Source of the DNA: Gammaproteobacteria bacterium
GTDB lineage: Bacteria; Pseudomonadota; Gammaproteobacteria; Steroidobacterales; GCA-2729495
Direction: 5' to 3'
Assembly: GCA_020851975.1 (NCBI GenBank)
Contig: JADZBS010000003.1
Coordinates: 62,001 to 126,000, forward strand
DNA: 64,000 nt
Every line of letters starts with the position of its first letter. Position 1 is the stretch's first letter. The notes below the pieces were generated by a model. That model was not told the DNA's origin, did not search any database, and was given only the letters and a program-made list of their open reading frames with translations. Of this stretch, positions 36,077 to 47,253 are shown in pieces. Both the position numbers and the translations under genes were made by a program.

Positions 36077-36119
36077 CGGCCAGGCGCCTCGTGAAGACGG
36101 GGTGCCTGGCCGTTTTTTG
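36077..36119 (+). terminator. Rho-independent terminator of the RRM gene
   Basis: Stem CGGCCAGGC / GCCTGGCCG with an 18-base loop, followed by ttttttg. It lies 40 bases after the stop. Confidence 0.88.
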
Positions 36120-36142
36120 TCGGCAACGAGGCGGGGCGGCTC

Positions 36143-39133
36143 TCAGTGCGCCCCGGCAAGACCGAGTTCGGCGCTGATCCAGGCGCCGTCGCGAACCGTC
36201 ACCTGGCGTGAATCACCGCTCTTCACGCGCCCGATGGGAACCTGCCCCACCGTCGTGAGCGCCGTGGCAATGGCCTCGGCACGCGCCGTGCCGAGAGCCG
36301 CGAGCTCCTCGCCGGTCACGACCTGGGCAGCAGCGAGATCCGCGCGCAGCCGGTCGAGGTAGGCGAGTTCATCGAGGCGTGGACGGCCCTGCGGGTCGTC
36401 GGCCGGCGGGGCCTGGAAACCCGCCTGCAGCTCGCCGAGGTCGCGGTCCGGGAAGGTCGTTTCGTACAGCGACTCGATCGCCCGGCGTGTGCGCTTCTCC
36501 AGGCCACGTCCTGATTCCGGGGCGCCTGACGCAGCGAGATCCTGGTCGATCAGCGCCTGGGCCTTCGCGGTGCGCAGCACGGCGGCGTCGGCCTGTGGGT
36601 CGAACGCTGCGGGCACCTCGACCACGAGCTCGGGACGACGTGCCAGCGCCTCGGCGACGCGCAGCAGTTTCTCCTGCTCCGGCGGCAGCAGGTCGGCCCG
36701 GCCCGGCGGGAAGTCGATGCGGCCGAGGTCCTCCGATTCCATGCCGAGCAGGCTGCCGAGCAGGCGGAACGGAGCGGTGGCCACGCGCGTGACGAGGTTG
36801 ATGAAAGCCTTCCAGAGCACGCTGCCGATGCCGAACTGCGGGTCATCGAGACTGCCCGAGACCGGCATGTCGACGTCGATGCGCCCGTTGGCGTCCTTGA
36901 GCAGCGCCACGGCCAGGCCGAGCGGCAGGTCGACGGCATCCGGGTGCGGGACCTTTTCGCCGAGTTCCAGCTCATCGATGACGATCTTGTTGGTCCCGAC
37001 CATCTGCCGGTCCGCAAGCTGGTAGCGCAGGTCCAGGTTGATGCGCCCGCGCGCGATCTTGCGGCCCGCGAACTTCACCGTGTACGGCGAGAGCGGTGCC
37101 ATCTCGATGTTGCGGAAGAGGACCGTGACGTCGGCGAGGTCCGTCGGCGAACTGATGCGCACCTCACCGCCGACCTGCGCCAATCCGTACCGGTCGACCC
37201 GGCCCTCGAACGCCAGGCGCGACGGCGCCGTGCTACGGGTATCGATGGTGGTGACCTCGCCCTTCAGGTCCTCGACCCGCGCGGCGAACGGCAGTGGCAG
37301 GCTCAGGTCCGTGAAGTCCACCTCGCCGTTGCGCACGCGCACGGTACCGACCCGGGCGCGGAAGGGCTCGCCTGCCGGTGCCGGCGTCGCCGGCGGCGTG
37401 GCCTCGGCGGCGCCTGCCGCTGCCGGTGGCGCCTCGACGAAGAGATCACCGATGTTGGTCGACTGGTCGCGGGCGATGTAGATCCGCCCGAACGGCCGTT
37501 CCAGGCGCACGCGCGTGACGCGCGCGCGATTGCCGTCGAGCTGGAACTCGAGGTCGTCGAGCGCGAGTTCGCGCCAGGCGAGCAGCCGCTCCCGCTTGAT
37601 CATGTCCTCGGTATCGAGATCGCGCACCCGCAGGTCGCCCTCGAAGGCGAGCGACTCGCCGGTACCCGAGGCGAGATGCCCGTCGAGCGCGAGCGTGCCG
37701 CCACGGATCGCAATGCGCGCGATGTCGCTCACGTAGGGCTGCGCCTGGGCGAGTGCGATTCCTTCGGCCTTCAGCTCCCCGTCGAGGCTGAACTCCGGCA
37801 GCAGCGCCACCGTGCCGGCGAGCCGGATGTCACCACCGGCACCGAGGCGCGCCGCAGCTTCGAGTGGCAGGCGTGCGCCCGGTTCGGTCGTGACTTCGCG
37901 CAACGCCACGTCGAGGTCGGCGACCGTCAACTGGACCGGCTGCGGTCGGGCAGCATCGGTCAGCTCGAGCGCTGCATCGGCCAGCGACACCTCGCCGATG
38001 CGCACCGCCCAGTCGGATCCGGATGCCGGGGCGACCGGCGCGATGTCAGCGGGCGCCGCAGGCGGTGTGCCGGCCGCAGCCTCGGCCGGCGCGAGAAGGT
38101 CCTCGAGATCGATGCGCCCGCCCGCACCGAGGCGGGCGCGCAATATCAGGCCACCGAGGGTGACGGCCTGCGCGCTGACCTCGTTCGCTGGCCAGCGCAG
38201 CGCGCCCCCGGCGATGCGCAACTCCGACCAGCCGAGAAATTCGCCGGCCGAAGGCGCACTCAGGCGCACGTCGCGAAACGCGGCGGTGAGGTCACTGATC
38301 CCGGCCTCGACGCCGCCGTCCGGCGTACCCCGCAGGTCGAAGCGCAAGCCGATGTCGGTAGTACCACCGGCGAGATCGAACTGGAACTGGTCGCGAAGGT
38401 AGCGGTGCAGCAGGCCGAGGAAGGGTCCCTGGACGCCGATCTCGCCGGATGCCCGCAGCGGGTTGATCACCAGGTCGCCGGCGACCGTGATGCGCGTGCC
38501 CGACTCCAGCGTGATGGCGAGCTGATGCCTGCCGGTGGCGTCCGGCAGCGTGCTGATCTCGTCGAGCGCCACGTCGAAGGGCCCAACCCGCGTGTGGAAT
38601 ACGTCGGCCGGCAACGCGTCCGTGAAATCGAGCGCACCGCGGGAAAGGCGCAGCGCCCGCACGACGAGGCGCGGCGGTGCGTCGGGCGCCTCTGCAGCCG
38701 GTGCCGGCCCGGAGGGCACGAGGTGCAGCAGGTTGATGGCGCCATCGCGGCCGCGCATGACGTTCAGGTAGGGTGCATCGAGCCGCAGTTCGGCCAGCGT
38801 GAGGGCACGGCCGACGATGCTCGCGCCGGCGGCGAGGTCGACGTACAGCTCGTCGAGCCCGGCGAGCAGGCTGCCGTCGGTGTCCTTGAGCCGCAGGCCC
38901 GTGAGGCGCAACGTGAACGCGAAGGGATCGACCTCGACGGCAGCGACGCTGGCCTCGCGGCCGAGCGTCTCGCGCGCGATCTTCGGCAGTTCGCGTGCAA
39001 TGAGCCATGGCGCCAGCACGTAGCCCGCCAGCGCGTAGAGGACCAGGCCGAGCAGCCCTGCGAGTGGCCAGCGCCAGCGCCGCAGGAAACCCCGCACCGG
39101 ACCGGGCTCGTTCACTGCGGCAGGGTTGGCCAT
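36143..39133 (-). CDS. DUF748 domain protein (AsmA-like envelope protein)
   Basis: A 996-residue protein with one N-terminal membrane helix (residues about 22-42) and a long periplasmic part with DUF748/AsmA-type repeats: LARELPKIARETLGREASVAAVEVDPFAFTLRLTGLRLKDTDGSLLAGLDELYVDL and VTVLFRNIEMAPLSPYTVKFAGRKIARGRINLDLRYQLADRQMVGTNKIVIDELELGEKV. The tail may contain an OmpA-like helix region. AsmA-like proteins are thought to form grooves that carry phospholipids to the outer membrane. It follows the 39519 gene by 20 bases on the same strand. Confidence 0.88.
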   Translation of the reverse strand: MANPAAVNEPGPVRGFLRRWRWPLAGLLGLVLYALAGYVLAPWLIARELPKIARETLGREASVAAVEVDPFAFTLRLTGLRLKDTDGSLLAGLDELYVDLAAGASIVGRALTLAELRLDAPYLNVMRGRDGAINLLHLVPSGPAPAAEAPDAPPRLVVRALRLSRGALDFTDALPADVFHTRVGPFDVALDEISTLPDATGRHQLAITLESGTRITVAGDLVINPLRASGEIGVQGPFLGLLHRYLRDQFQFDLAGGTTDIGLRFDLRGTPDGGVEAGISDLTAAFRDVRLSAPSAGEFLGWSELRIAGGALRWPANEVSAQAVTLGGLILRARLGAGGRIDLEDLLAPAEAAAGTPPAAPADIAPVAPASGSDWAVRIGEVSLADAALELTDAARPQPVQLTVADLDVALREVTTEPGARLPLEAAARLGAGGDIRLAGTVALLPEFSLDGELKAEGIALAQAQPYVSDIARIAIRGGTLALDGHLASGTGESLAFEGDLRVRDLDTEDMIKRERLLAWRELALDDLEFQLDGNRARVTRVRLERPFGRIYIARDQSTNIGDLFVEAPPAAAGAAEATPPATPAPAGEPFRARVGTVRVRNGEVDFTDLSLPLPFAARVEDLKGEVTTIDTRSTAPSRLAFEGRVDRYGLAQVGGEVRISSPTDLADVTVLFRNIEMAPLSPYTVKFAGRKIARGRINLDLRYQLADRQMVGTNKIVIDELELGEKVPHPDAVDLPLGLAVALLKDANGRIDVDMPVSGSLDDPQFGIGSVLWKAFINLVTRVATAPFRLLGSLLGMESEDLGRIDFPPGRADLLPPEQEKLLRVAEALARRPELVVEVPAAFDPQADAAVLRTAKAQALIDQDLAASGAPESGRGLEKRTRRAIESLYETTFPDRDLGELQAGFQAPPADDPQGRPRLDELAYLDRLRADLAAAQVVTGEELAALGTARAEAIATALTTVGQVPIGRVKSGDSRQVTVRDGAWISAELGLAGAH

Positions 39134-39153
39134 CGATCGGGCCGCGCGCCGCC

Positions 39154-39519
39154 TCAGGCCGGCGTCACGTCCTCGTAGAACTCGTGGCTGTGTTCGGGCA
39201 ACAGGTGGGGAAACAGGTCACGGGCGCGGTTGGCGGTAGCGCTGCTGCGCGCAAAGCCGAGACGCTCGTCGACGCTGTCCCACTCCTCGACGATGATGAA
39301 GTGCGTGCCCTTGACCTCCGGGGCCGGATGACGCGCGAGTTCCTCGGCCGTGACGAACTTCCGGATGGCCTGGACCATGGTGCCGGTGCGGGCCTGCAGG
39401 ATGCGACGCCCGCGAAATCCCCTGGCTGCCTGCAGCAGCGACTCCTGTTCCTGATAGAAGCGTGCGACGTCGTTCTCGTGACCGGGCTTGGCCCAGACCG
39501 TGGCGATGTAGGGGATCAT
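39154..39519 (-). CDS. Antibiotic biosynthesis monooxygenase (ABM)-like protein
   Basis: A 121-residue dimeric alpha/beta-barrel (ABM) type protein: MIPYIATVWAKPGHENDVARFYQEQESLLQAARGFRGRRILQARTGTMVQAIRKFV...HFIIVEEWDSVDERLGFARSS. Family members act as heme-degrading or quinol monooxygenases, or are structural only. The start is at 39519, with GGAG upstream. The 900-residue track ORF that contains it is mostly the antisense of glgP. Confidence 0.8.
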   Translation of the reverse strand: MIPYIATVWAKPGHENDVARFYQEQESLLQAARGFRGRRILQARTGTMVQAIRKFVTAEELARHPAPEVKGTHFIIVEEWDSVDERLGFARSSATANRARDLFPHLLPEHSHEFYEDVTPA

Positions 39520-39609
39520 GGCGAGCTCCATCGTTGTCGTTGTTCGCCGCGCCGGCGACCACCGGCGAGTATAAACGAAGGGGTGACGACGGCTGCACGA
39601 ACCATCGCA

Positions 39610-39639
39610 TTGCCGCTGGCGGCGCATCCGGACCATAAT
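39610..39639 (+). promoter_or_regulatory. Promoter TTGCCG-N18-CATAAT for glgP
   Basis: -35 TTGCCG (39610-39615) and -10 CATAAT (39634-39639) with 18-base spacing. Transcription would start near 39646, giving a leader of about 40 bases before glgP. It faces away from the 39519 gene, whose start is 91 bases upstream. Confidence 0.5.
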
Positions 39640-39684
39640 TCGCGCCGTCCCCCCCGAACGCAGCATGCAACAGGCCCCCGATCC

Positions 39685-42303
39685 ATGGCTGGCCAGGAAT
39701 TCACCCTTCAGGTAAGCGCCCGCCTGCCGGCCAGGATTGGGCGGTTGACGGATCTCGCCGGCAACCTCTGGTTCAGCTGGCACCGGCCGACCCGCCAGTT
39801 GTTCGCCCTGCTCGACCGCGATCTGTGGTGGCGAGTCGGCCGCAATCCGAAGGTCTTCCTGCGCTGCGTCGACCAGGCCGTGCTCGACGTGGCCGCCGAG
39901 AACGAGACCTTCCTCGCCTCCTACCGGCGCGTCCTGGCGGAATTCGACGCCTACCGCGACCAGCAGCCGACGCGCTATGTACCGGCCGGCATCGGTGACG
40001 ACGACCTGATTGCCTACTTCTGTGCCGAGTACGGCTTCCACGACAGTGCGCCGCTGTATTCGGGCGGCCTCGGCATCCTCGCCGGCGACCACTGCAAGAC
40101 GGCCAGCGACCTGCGCCTGCCCTTCGTCGCCGTCGGTCTGCTCTACCGCCAGGGTTACTTCGCGCAGCGCATCGACGAGGCCGGCCGCCAGGTCGCCGAA
40201 TACCGCCACACGCCGGCGGAGAACCTGCCGGTGGTCCCGGCGCGCGACGCACACGGCGAGGAGATCACCGTGCAGGTCGCGCTGGCCGGCCAGGCGGTCA
40301 CGGTCAAGGTCTGGCGCGCGGACGTCGGCCGCATCCCCGTCATGCTGCTCGACACGGACGTGCGCGGCAACACCGAGGAACAGCGGCGCGTCACGCAGGT
40401 GCTCTACGGCGGCGACCAGTCGATGCGCATCAAGCAGGAGATCGTGCTCGGCATCGGCGGCGTACGGGCGCTGCGGGCGGCTGGTCTTGCGCCGACCGTC
40501 TGGCACATCAACGAGGGGCATCCGGCATTCCTGATCGTGGAGCGGGCGCGCGAGCTGACCCGGGAAGGCCTGCCGTTCGCGGCCGCGCTCGAGGCCGTAG
40601 CCGCCTGCACGGTATTCACCACGCACACGCCCGTCGCCGCCGGGCACGATGTGTTCCCGCCGGAACTCGTGCTCGCGCACTTTGGCGAGCACATCCGCGA
40701 CCTCGGTCTCGGCGACGAGGCGTTCCTCGCGCTGGGCCAGTCCGGCAACGGCGACGGACGCTTCAACATGACACGGCTCGCCGTGAACGGTGCGCGCTCG
40801 ATCAACGGAGTCAGCCGGATCCATGGCGGCGTCTCGGCCGAAGTACTGGCTGGCGCCTGGCCGGACGTGCCGCCGCAGGAAAACCCGGTCGGCTACGTGA
40901 CCAACGGCGTGCACGTGCCCACCTTCATGCGCGAGGAATGGTCCGACCTGCTCGACCAGACCCTCGGCGCCGCCTGGCGCTTCGAGCTGATGGACCGGTC
41001 GCTGATCGACGGGGTCATGGGCGTGCCGGACGGCCGCTTCTGGTACGTCAAGCAGCGCGTGAAGAGCGAGATGCTGAACGCCCTGCAGAGCCGCATCGGA
41101 CGCCAGCACTCGCGCAATCGCGTCAGCGGCGCCCACATCCAGCGCCTGCTGAAGTACGTGGATCCGGAAAACCCCGATGTCCTCACCATCGGCTTCGCGC
41201 GGCGCTTCGCCACCTACAAGCGCGCGACCCTGCTGTTCACGGACCTCGGCTGGCTGCAGGAGATCGTCGACCACGACGAACGTCCGGTGGTGTTCGTCTT
41301 CGCCGGCAAGGCCCATCCGGCCGACGCGCCCGGCCAGCACCTCATGCAGGAGGTGCACCGCGTGGCCAACCTGCCGCAGTTCTTCGGCAAGATCCTGCTG
41401 GTCGAAGGCTACGACATGGATCTCGCCAACCTGCTGACCTCGGGCGTCGACATCTGGCTCAACAACCCGATCTACCCGATGGAGGCGAGCGGCACCTCGG
41501 GAATGAAGGCTGCGATCAACGGCACCGTCAACCTGAGCGTGCTCGACGGCTGGTGGGCCGAGGGCTACGAGGGTGACAACGGCTGGGCGATCCCGCCGGC
41601 CGTCAACGACGGCGACGACGGCGAACGCGACCGGCAGGACGCACGTACCCTGTACGAGATCCTCCAGGACGACGTCATCCCGCTGTATTACAGGCGCGAC
41701 GAGAAGCTCGGCTATTCCCCCGGCTGGGTCGAGTTGTGCAAGCGCTCGATGGCCTCGATCCTGCCGCATTTCAACAGCCACCGGTTGCTGCACGACTACG
41801 CCTGCAACTACTACGGTCCGGCAGCCGTCCAGGGGCGGCGGGTGAGCGCACGCCACTTCGCCGCGGCGCGCGAACTAGCCGTCTGGAAGGCGCGCGTGCA
41901 CAGTGCCTGGAGCGGCGTGGCCCTGCGCCTGGTGCGGCCGGTCGCCGACCACGTGGGCTTCGATGGCCGCCTGCAACTGGAGGTTGCCGTGCGCCTCCAT
42001 GGCCTCGCCGCCCGTGACGTCCGCGTCGAGTGCGTGATCCACCGCGACCTGTGCTCGGAGGTCACGGTGCCCGTGAAGCAGTATTCGGCCCATGGCCGCT
42101 CCACCGACGGGGTACGCCACGTCGGCACCGAGACCCGCTTCGTGGCGCCGTTCCAGCCATTGGCAGAACACGGCGAGGAAGTCGTCTACCGCCTCGACCT
42201 CGAGCCACCCTGGTGCGGCGGCCTGCGCTACGAGATCCGCGCGCTGCCCCAGCATGCCAACCTCACCCACCCTTACGAGGCCGGCCTGATGCGCTGGCTG
42301 TGA
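39685..42303 (+). CDS. glgP: Alpha-glucan phosphorylase (DUF3417-type)
   Basis: An 872-residue phosphorylase of the alpha-glucan family with an N-terminal DUF3417 domain (LPARIGRLTDLAGNLWFSWHRPTRQLF). It releases glucose-1-phosphate from glycogen ends. Evidence: FCAEYGFHDSAPLYSGGLGILAGDHCKTASDL, THTPVAAGHD, FARRFATYKRATLL, the PLP-lysine region EASGTSGMKAAINGTVNLSVLDGWWAEGY. Length matches the family rather than the 800-residue E. coli GlgP type. glgX starts 1 base after the stop, so they are cotranscribed. Confidence 0.94.
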   Translation: MAGQEFTLQVSARLPARIGRLTDLAGNLWFSWHRPTRQLFALLDRDLWWRVGRNPKVFLRCVDQAVLDVAAENETFLASYRRVLAEFDAYRDQQPTRYVPAGIGDDDLIAYFCAEYGFHDSAPLYSGGLGILAGDHCKTASDLRLPFVAVGLLYRQGYFAQRIDEAGRQVAEYRHTPAENLPVVPARDAHGEEITVQVALAGQAVTVKVWRADVGRIPVMLLDTDVRGNTEEQRRVTQVLYGGDQSMRIKQEIVLGIGGVRALRAAGLAPTVWHINEGHPAFLIVERARELTREGLPFAAALEAVAACTVFTTHTPVAAGHDVFPPELVLAHFGEHIRDLGLGDEAFLALGQSGNGDGRFNMTRLAVNGARSINGVSRIHGGVSAEVLAGAWPDVPPQENPVGYVTNGVHVPTFMREEWSDLLDQTLGAAWRFELMDRSLIDGVMGVPDGRFWYVKQRVKSEMLNALQSRIGRQHSRNRVSGAHIQRLLKYVDPENPDVLTIGFARRFATYKRATLLFTDLGWLQEIVDHDERPVVFVFAGKAHPADAPGQHLMQEVHRVANLPQFFGKILLVEGYDMDLANLLTSGVDIWLNNPIYPMEASGTSGMKAAINGTVNLSVLDGWWAEGYEGDNGWAIPPAVNDGDDGERDRQDARTLYEILQDDVIPLYYRRDEKLGYSPGWVELCKRSMASILPHFNSHRLLHDYACNYYGPAAVQGRRVSARHFAAARELAVWKARVHSAWSGVALRLVRPVADHVGFDGRLQLEVAVRLHGLAARDVRVECVIHRDLCSEVTVPVKQYSAHGRSTDGVRHVGTETRFVAPFQPLAEHGEEVVYRLDLEPPWCGGLRYEIRALPQHANLTHPYEAGLMRWL

Positions 42304-42304
42304 C

Positions 42305-44389
<2,085 letters not shown>

Positions 44390-44435
44390 CCCTGTAGGAG
44401 CGACGCCAGTCGCGACCGACCCCCGCGCAACGCCA

Positions 44436-44626
44436 GATCAGCACCCCGTAGGAGCGACGCCAGTCGCGATCCTCTTCTTCCTCCCGCGACCTTCATCGCC
44501 ATCCCCGCGCCTCGCCGGTCGGACACCCGCCGGTGGAGGCTGGCGGGCGAGGCGGTGGGATGGTGGAAGAGAAGAATCGCGAAGACAAGGAATCGCGACT
44601 GGCGTCGCTCCTACGGGGTGCTGATC
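44436..44626. repeat. Perfect 35-bp inverted repeat framing 121 bp
   Basis: GATCAGCACCCCGTAGGAGCGACGCCAGTCGCGAT (44436-44470) recurs as an exact reverse complement at 44592-44626. The enclosed DNA continues an imperfect palindrome (cctcttcttcc with ggaagagaag; GCCTCGC 44509-44515 with GCGAGGC 44547-44553). Such a structure would fold into one long hairpin and looks like a unit that moves or duplicates as a whole. Confidence 0.85.
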
Positions 44627-44684
44627 GGGCGCAGGTGCTGGATTCGTCGCGACAGGGTGCTCCTGCACGTCGGCGCAGTCGGCA

Positions 44685-44821
44685 GCCTCGCCGGTCGGGC
44701 ACCCGCTGGCGGGCGTGTCGAGCCAGCGAGGCAGGATGCCGAGCGCCTGCGAGACCCGAGCGACCGCAGGGCAGGATGCCCGCAGGGAGCGTCCCGCCGG
44801 CGGGTGCCCGATCGGCGAGGC
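44685..44821. repeat. Second inverted repeat pair (29 bp) inside the nest
   Basis: GCCTCGCCGGTCGGGCACCCGCTGGCGGG (44685-44713) and CCCGCCGGCGGGTGCCCGATCGGCGAGGC (44793-44821) are reverse complements with two mismatches. A third related copy starts at 44509 (GCCTCGCCGGTCGGACACCCGCCGG). Confidence 0.75.
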
Positions 44822-44881
44822 GGTGGGTTGGGGGAAGATAAAGAATCGCGACTAAAGAATCGCGACTGGCGTCGCTCCTAC

Positions 44882-44920
44882 AAGTCGCTCCTACAAGGCG
44901 CTCCTACATGTCGCTCCTAC
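44882..44920. repeat. Three tandem 13-bp units
   Basis: aagTCGCTCCTAC, aagGCGCTCCTAC and atgTCGCTCCTAC follow one another without gap, directly after the last full 22-bp repeat. They are truncated copies of its outer half (GTAGGAGCGA read on the other strand). The stop codon of glgB lies in the second unit and its last sense codons in the third. Confidence 0.8.
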
Positions 44921-47144
44921 AGGTGCTGTTTCCGGCATGTGGGGCGTGAACGAGGACGATGCCGGCGAGCGGCGGGAGGGTCACCGCGATCGAGCAGGGC
45001 TGGTCCATCCAGGGAAGATCCCCGGCGTGCAGCGGCAGCGGATTGCCCAGGTCGCTGCCGCCGTAGAACCGCGAGTCCGAGTTGAGCGCCTCGTACCAGG
45101 TGCCTGGCGCCGGCACGCCGAGCCGGTAGCCATGGCGCGGCACCGGCGTGAAGTTCAGCGCCACCACCACCGCCGAAGCATCGTCGCGACGCACGAAAGC
45201 GATGATCGAATGGTCGGCGTCATCCCAGCGCAACCACTGGAAGCCGCGTGACTCGAAGTCGTGGCGATGCAGTGCCGGCTGTTCGCGATACAGGCGATTG
45301 AGATCGGCCACGAGCTGGCGCACGCCGCCGTGGCGCGGGTCGCCAAGCAGTGGCCATGCCAGCGTGCCGCGATGGTCCCATTCCTCCGCCTGCGCCAGTT
45401 CACCGCCCATGAAGAGCAGCTTCTTGCCGGGATAGGTCCACTGGAAGGTGTAGAGCAGCCGCAGGTTGGCGCGACGCTGCCACTCGTCGCCGGGCATGCG
45501 GCCGAGGAGCGAGCGCTTGCCGTGCACCACTTCGTCATGTGACAGCGGCAGGACGAAATTCTCGGTGAAGGCGTAGACGGGTCCGAAGCTCAGCTGGTCG
45601 TGGTGGAAACGCCGGTGCACCGGATCGTGCGCCAGGTACTGCAACGTGTCGTGCATCCAGCCCATGTTCCACTTCATCGAGAAGCCGAGGCCGCCGTGCT
45701 CCGTCGGCCGCGACACGGCGGGCCATGCCGTGGACTCCTCGGCGATGGTGACCGTGCCCGGGCACTCGCCGTGCGTGAGCTCGTTCAGGCGGCGCAGGAA
45801 GGCCACGGCCTCGAGGTTCTCGTTGCCGCCGTGGACGTTCGCCGTCCACTCTCCGGGCTGGCGCGAGTAGTCGAGGTAGAGCATCGAGGCGACGGCGTCC
45901 ACACGCAGGCCGTCGAAGTGGAATTCCTTCATCCAGTACAGGGCGCTCGACAGGAGGAAGCTCTGCACCTCGTGGCGGGCGTAGTTGAACACCAGCGTGC
46001 CCCAGTCGGCATGCTCGCCCTTGCGCGGGTCCCCATATTCGTACAGCGCGCTGCCATCGAATCGCGCCAGGCCATGGCCGTCACGCGGGAAGTGCCCGGG
46101 TACCCAGTCGAGGATGACGCCGATGCCGGCCTGGTGCAGCCGGTCGATCAGGTGGCGCAGGTCGTCGGGCTCGCCGAAGCGGCGCGTCGGGGCAAAGTAG
46201 CCCGATGGCTGGTAACCCCAGGATTCGTCGAGCGGGTACTCGGTCAGCGGCAGGAACTCGACGTGCGTGAAGCCGAGCTCCTGCACCCAGGCGACGAGCT
46301 GGTCGGCGATCGCCCGATAGCCGAGGAAGCTGCCATCCTCGCGTCGACGCCAGGAGCCGAGGTGCACCTCGTAGATGGACATCGGCGCCTCGAGCCAGCG
46401 CTGCCCGGCACGCCGGTGCAGCCATTCGCCGTCGCCCCACCGGTACGGCGACGGGCCGATGACGACGGAGGCCGTGGCCGGGCGCAGTTCGGCGAGCCGC
46501 GCCATGGGATCGCTCTTCAGCAGCACTTCGCCGCCGAAGCGGTTGCGGATCTCGTACTTGTAGACCGAGCGGGCGGCGAGTCCCGGCAGGAACAGTTCCC
46601 ACACGCCGCAGGCACCACGGCTGCGCATCGGGTGGCAGCGACCGTCCCAGGCGTTGAAGTCGCCGACGACGCTGACCCGTTCGGCCTCCGGGGCCCAGAC
46701 GGCGAAGCGCACGCCGGCCACGCCGTCGATGCTCACCAGGTGCGCGCCAAGGATCCACCAGGCGTGCCAGTGCCGGCCGGCGGCGAAGGCCTCGAGTTCG
46801 CGTTCCGGGATCTGTGGCGGAAAGCAGTACGGGTCGAAGAATTCGAGGACCCGACCGTCGTCGCGTTCGCATCGCAGCCGATAGCGCAACGGCAGGCCCT
46901 GCACCGGGCCGCAATACTCGAACAGGTCGCTGTCGCCGACGCGGTGCAACGCCACGTCGAGGTCGGGCAGCGTCATGCCCAGGGTGGCCGGCGCGAACGC
47001 GCGCACGCAGGCCTGGCCGCCGGGCAGCGGATGGCGGCCGAGCACGGCGAACGGGTCGTGGTGACGCGCCGCCAGCAGACGCGCAACGTCCGCATCGGCG
47101 GCAAGGGCAGTGGCTGAATCGTTCGCGTTCACGGGTGGCGGCAT
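44904..47144 (-). CDS. glgB: 1,4-alpha-glucan branching enzyme
   Basis: A 746-residue GH13 enzyme that cuts an alpha-1,4 chain and reattaches it by an alpha-1,6 bond. Two N-terminal CBM48-like modules (residues about 25-120 and 130-225) precede the barrel: [40 protein letters not shown] (nucleophile Asp), [10 protein letters not shown] (Glu) and [12 protein letters not shown]. The family normally ends near GIVLVHAP. Here 12 more residues ([11 protein letters not shown]) are present, the last of them encoded by the repeat nest, which also supplies the TAG stop. It is divergent from glgC. Confidence 0.95.
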   Translation of the reverse strand: MPPPVNANDSATALAADADVARLLAARHHDPFAVLGRHPLPGGQACVRAFAPATLGMTLPDLDVALHRVGDSDLFEYCGPVQGLPLRYRLRCERDDGRVLEFFDPYCFPPQIPERELEAFAAGRHWHAWWILGAHLVSIDGVAGVRFAVWAPEAERVSVVGDFNAWDGRCHPMRSRGACGVWELFLPGLAARSVYKYEIRNRFGGEVLLKSDPMARLAELRPATASVVIGPSPYRWGDGEWLHRRAGQRWLEAPMSIYEVHLGSWRRREDGSFLGYRAIADQLVAWVQELGFTHVEFLPLTEYPLDESWGYQPSGYFAPTRRFGEPDDLRHLIDRLHQAGIGVILDWVPGHFPRDGHGLARFDGSALYEYGDPRKGEHADWGTLVFNYARHEVQSFLLSSALYWMKEFHFDGLRVDAVASMLYLDYSRQPGEWTANVHGGNENLEAVAFLRRLNELTHGECPGTVTIAEESTAWPAVSRPTEHGGLGFSMKWNMGWMHDTLQYLAHDPVHRRFHHDQLSFGPVYAFTENFVLPLSHDEVVHGKRSLLGRMPGDEWQRRANLRLLYTFQWTYPGKKLLFMGGELAQAEEWDHRGTLAWPLLGDPRHGGVRQLVADLNRLYREQPALHRHDFESRGFQWLRWDDADHSIIAFVRRDDASAVVVALNFTPVPRHGYRLGVPAPGTWYEALNSDSRFYGGSDLGNPLPLHAGDLPWMDQPCSIAVTLPPLAGIVLVHAPHAGNSTCRSDM

Positions 47145-47196
47145 TCTGGCATCATTCCGGCACTGGCGAGCGGCTTCCGCGGCAACCGGCGCGGGT

Positions 47197-47202
47197 TATA
47201 CT
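47197..47202 (+). promoter_or_regulatory. -10 hexamer TATACT for glgC
   Basis: TATACT lies in the 109-base gap between the divergent glgB and glgC starts, about 50 bases before the glgC GTG. No good -35 box is visible, so an activator may be needed. Confidence 0.4.
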
Positions 47203-47253
47203 GCCAGCGGGCAGCCCTGCTGCCCGGCCCGCAAGGACCACAGGGGCGAGCGC

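Larger units (their letters stand above)
44390..44930. repeat. Nest of palindromic repeats between convergent glgX and glgB
   Basis: A 0.5-kb block built from a 22-bp unit GTAGGAGCGACGCCAGTCGCGA and its inverse. Plus-sense units are at 44394-44415 and 44448-44469, and inverted units at 44593-44614 and 44860-44881, followed by three 13-bp partial units. The unit itself contains CGACGCCAGTCG, an imperfect hairpin. It resembles REP/BIME elements of Pseudomonas and Xanthomonas in size, location and G+C, though not in exact sequence. Otherwise the block has no supported gene; the last codons of glgB lie inside it. Confidence 0.85.

Noticed and set aside
39520-41856. Upstream part of the 900-residue minus-strand ORF
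   Set aside because: Antisense of glgP. Only the last 121 residues (39154-39519) form a recognisable protein.
44882-44920. CRISPR-like array
   Set aside because: The 13-bp units abut without spacers and no cas gene is present.
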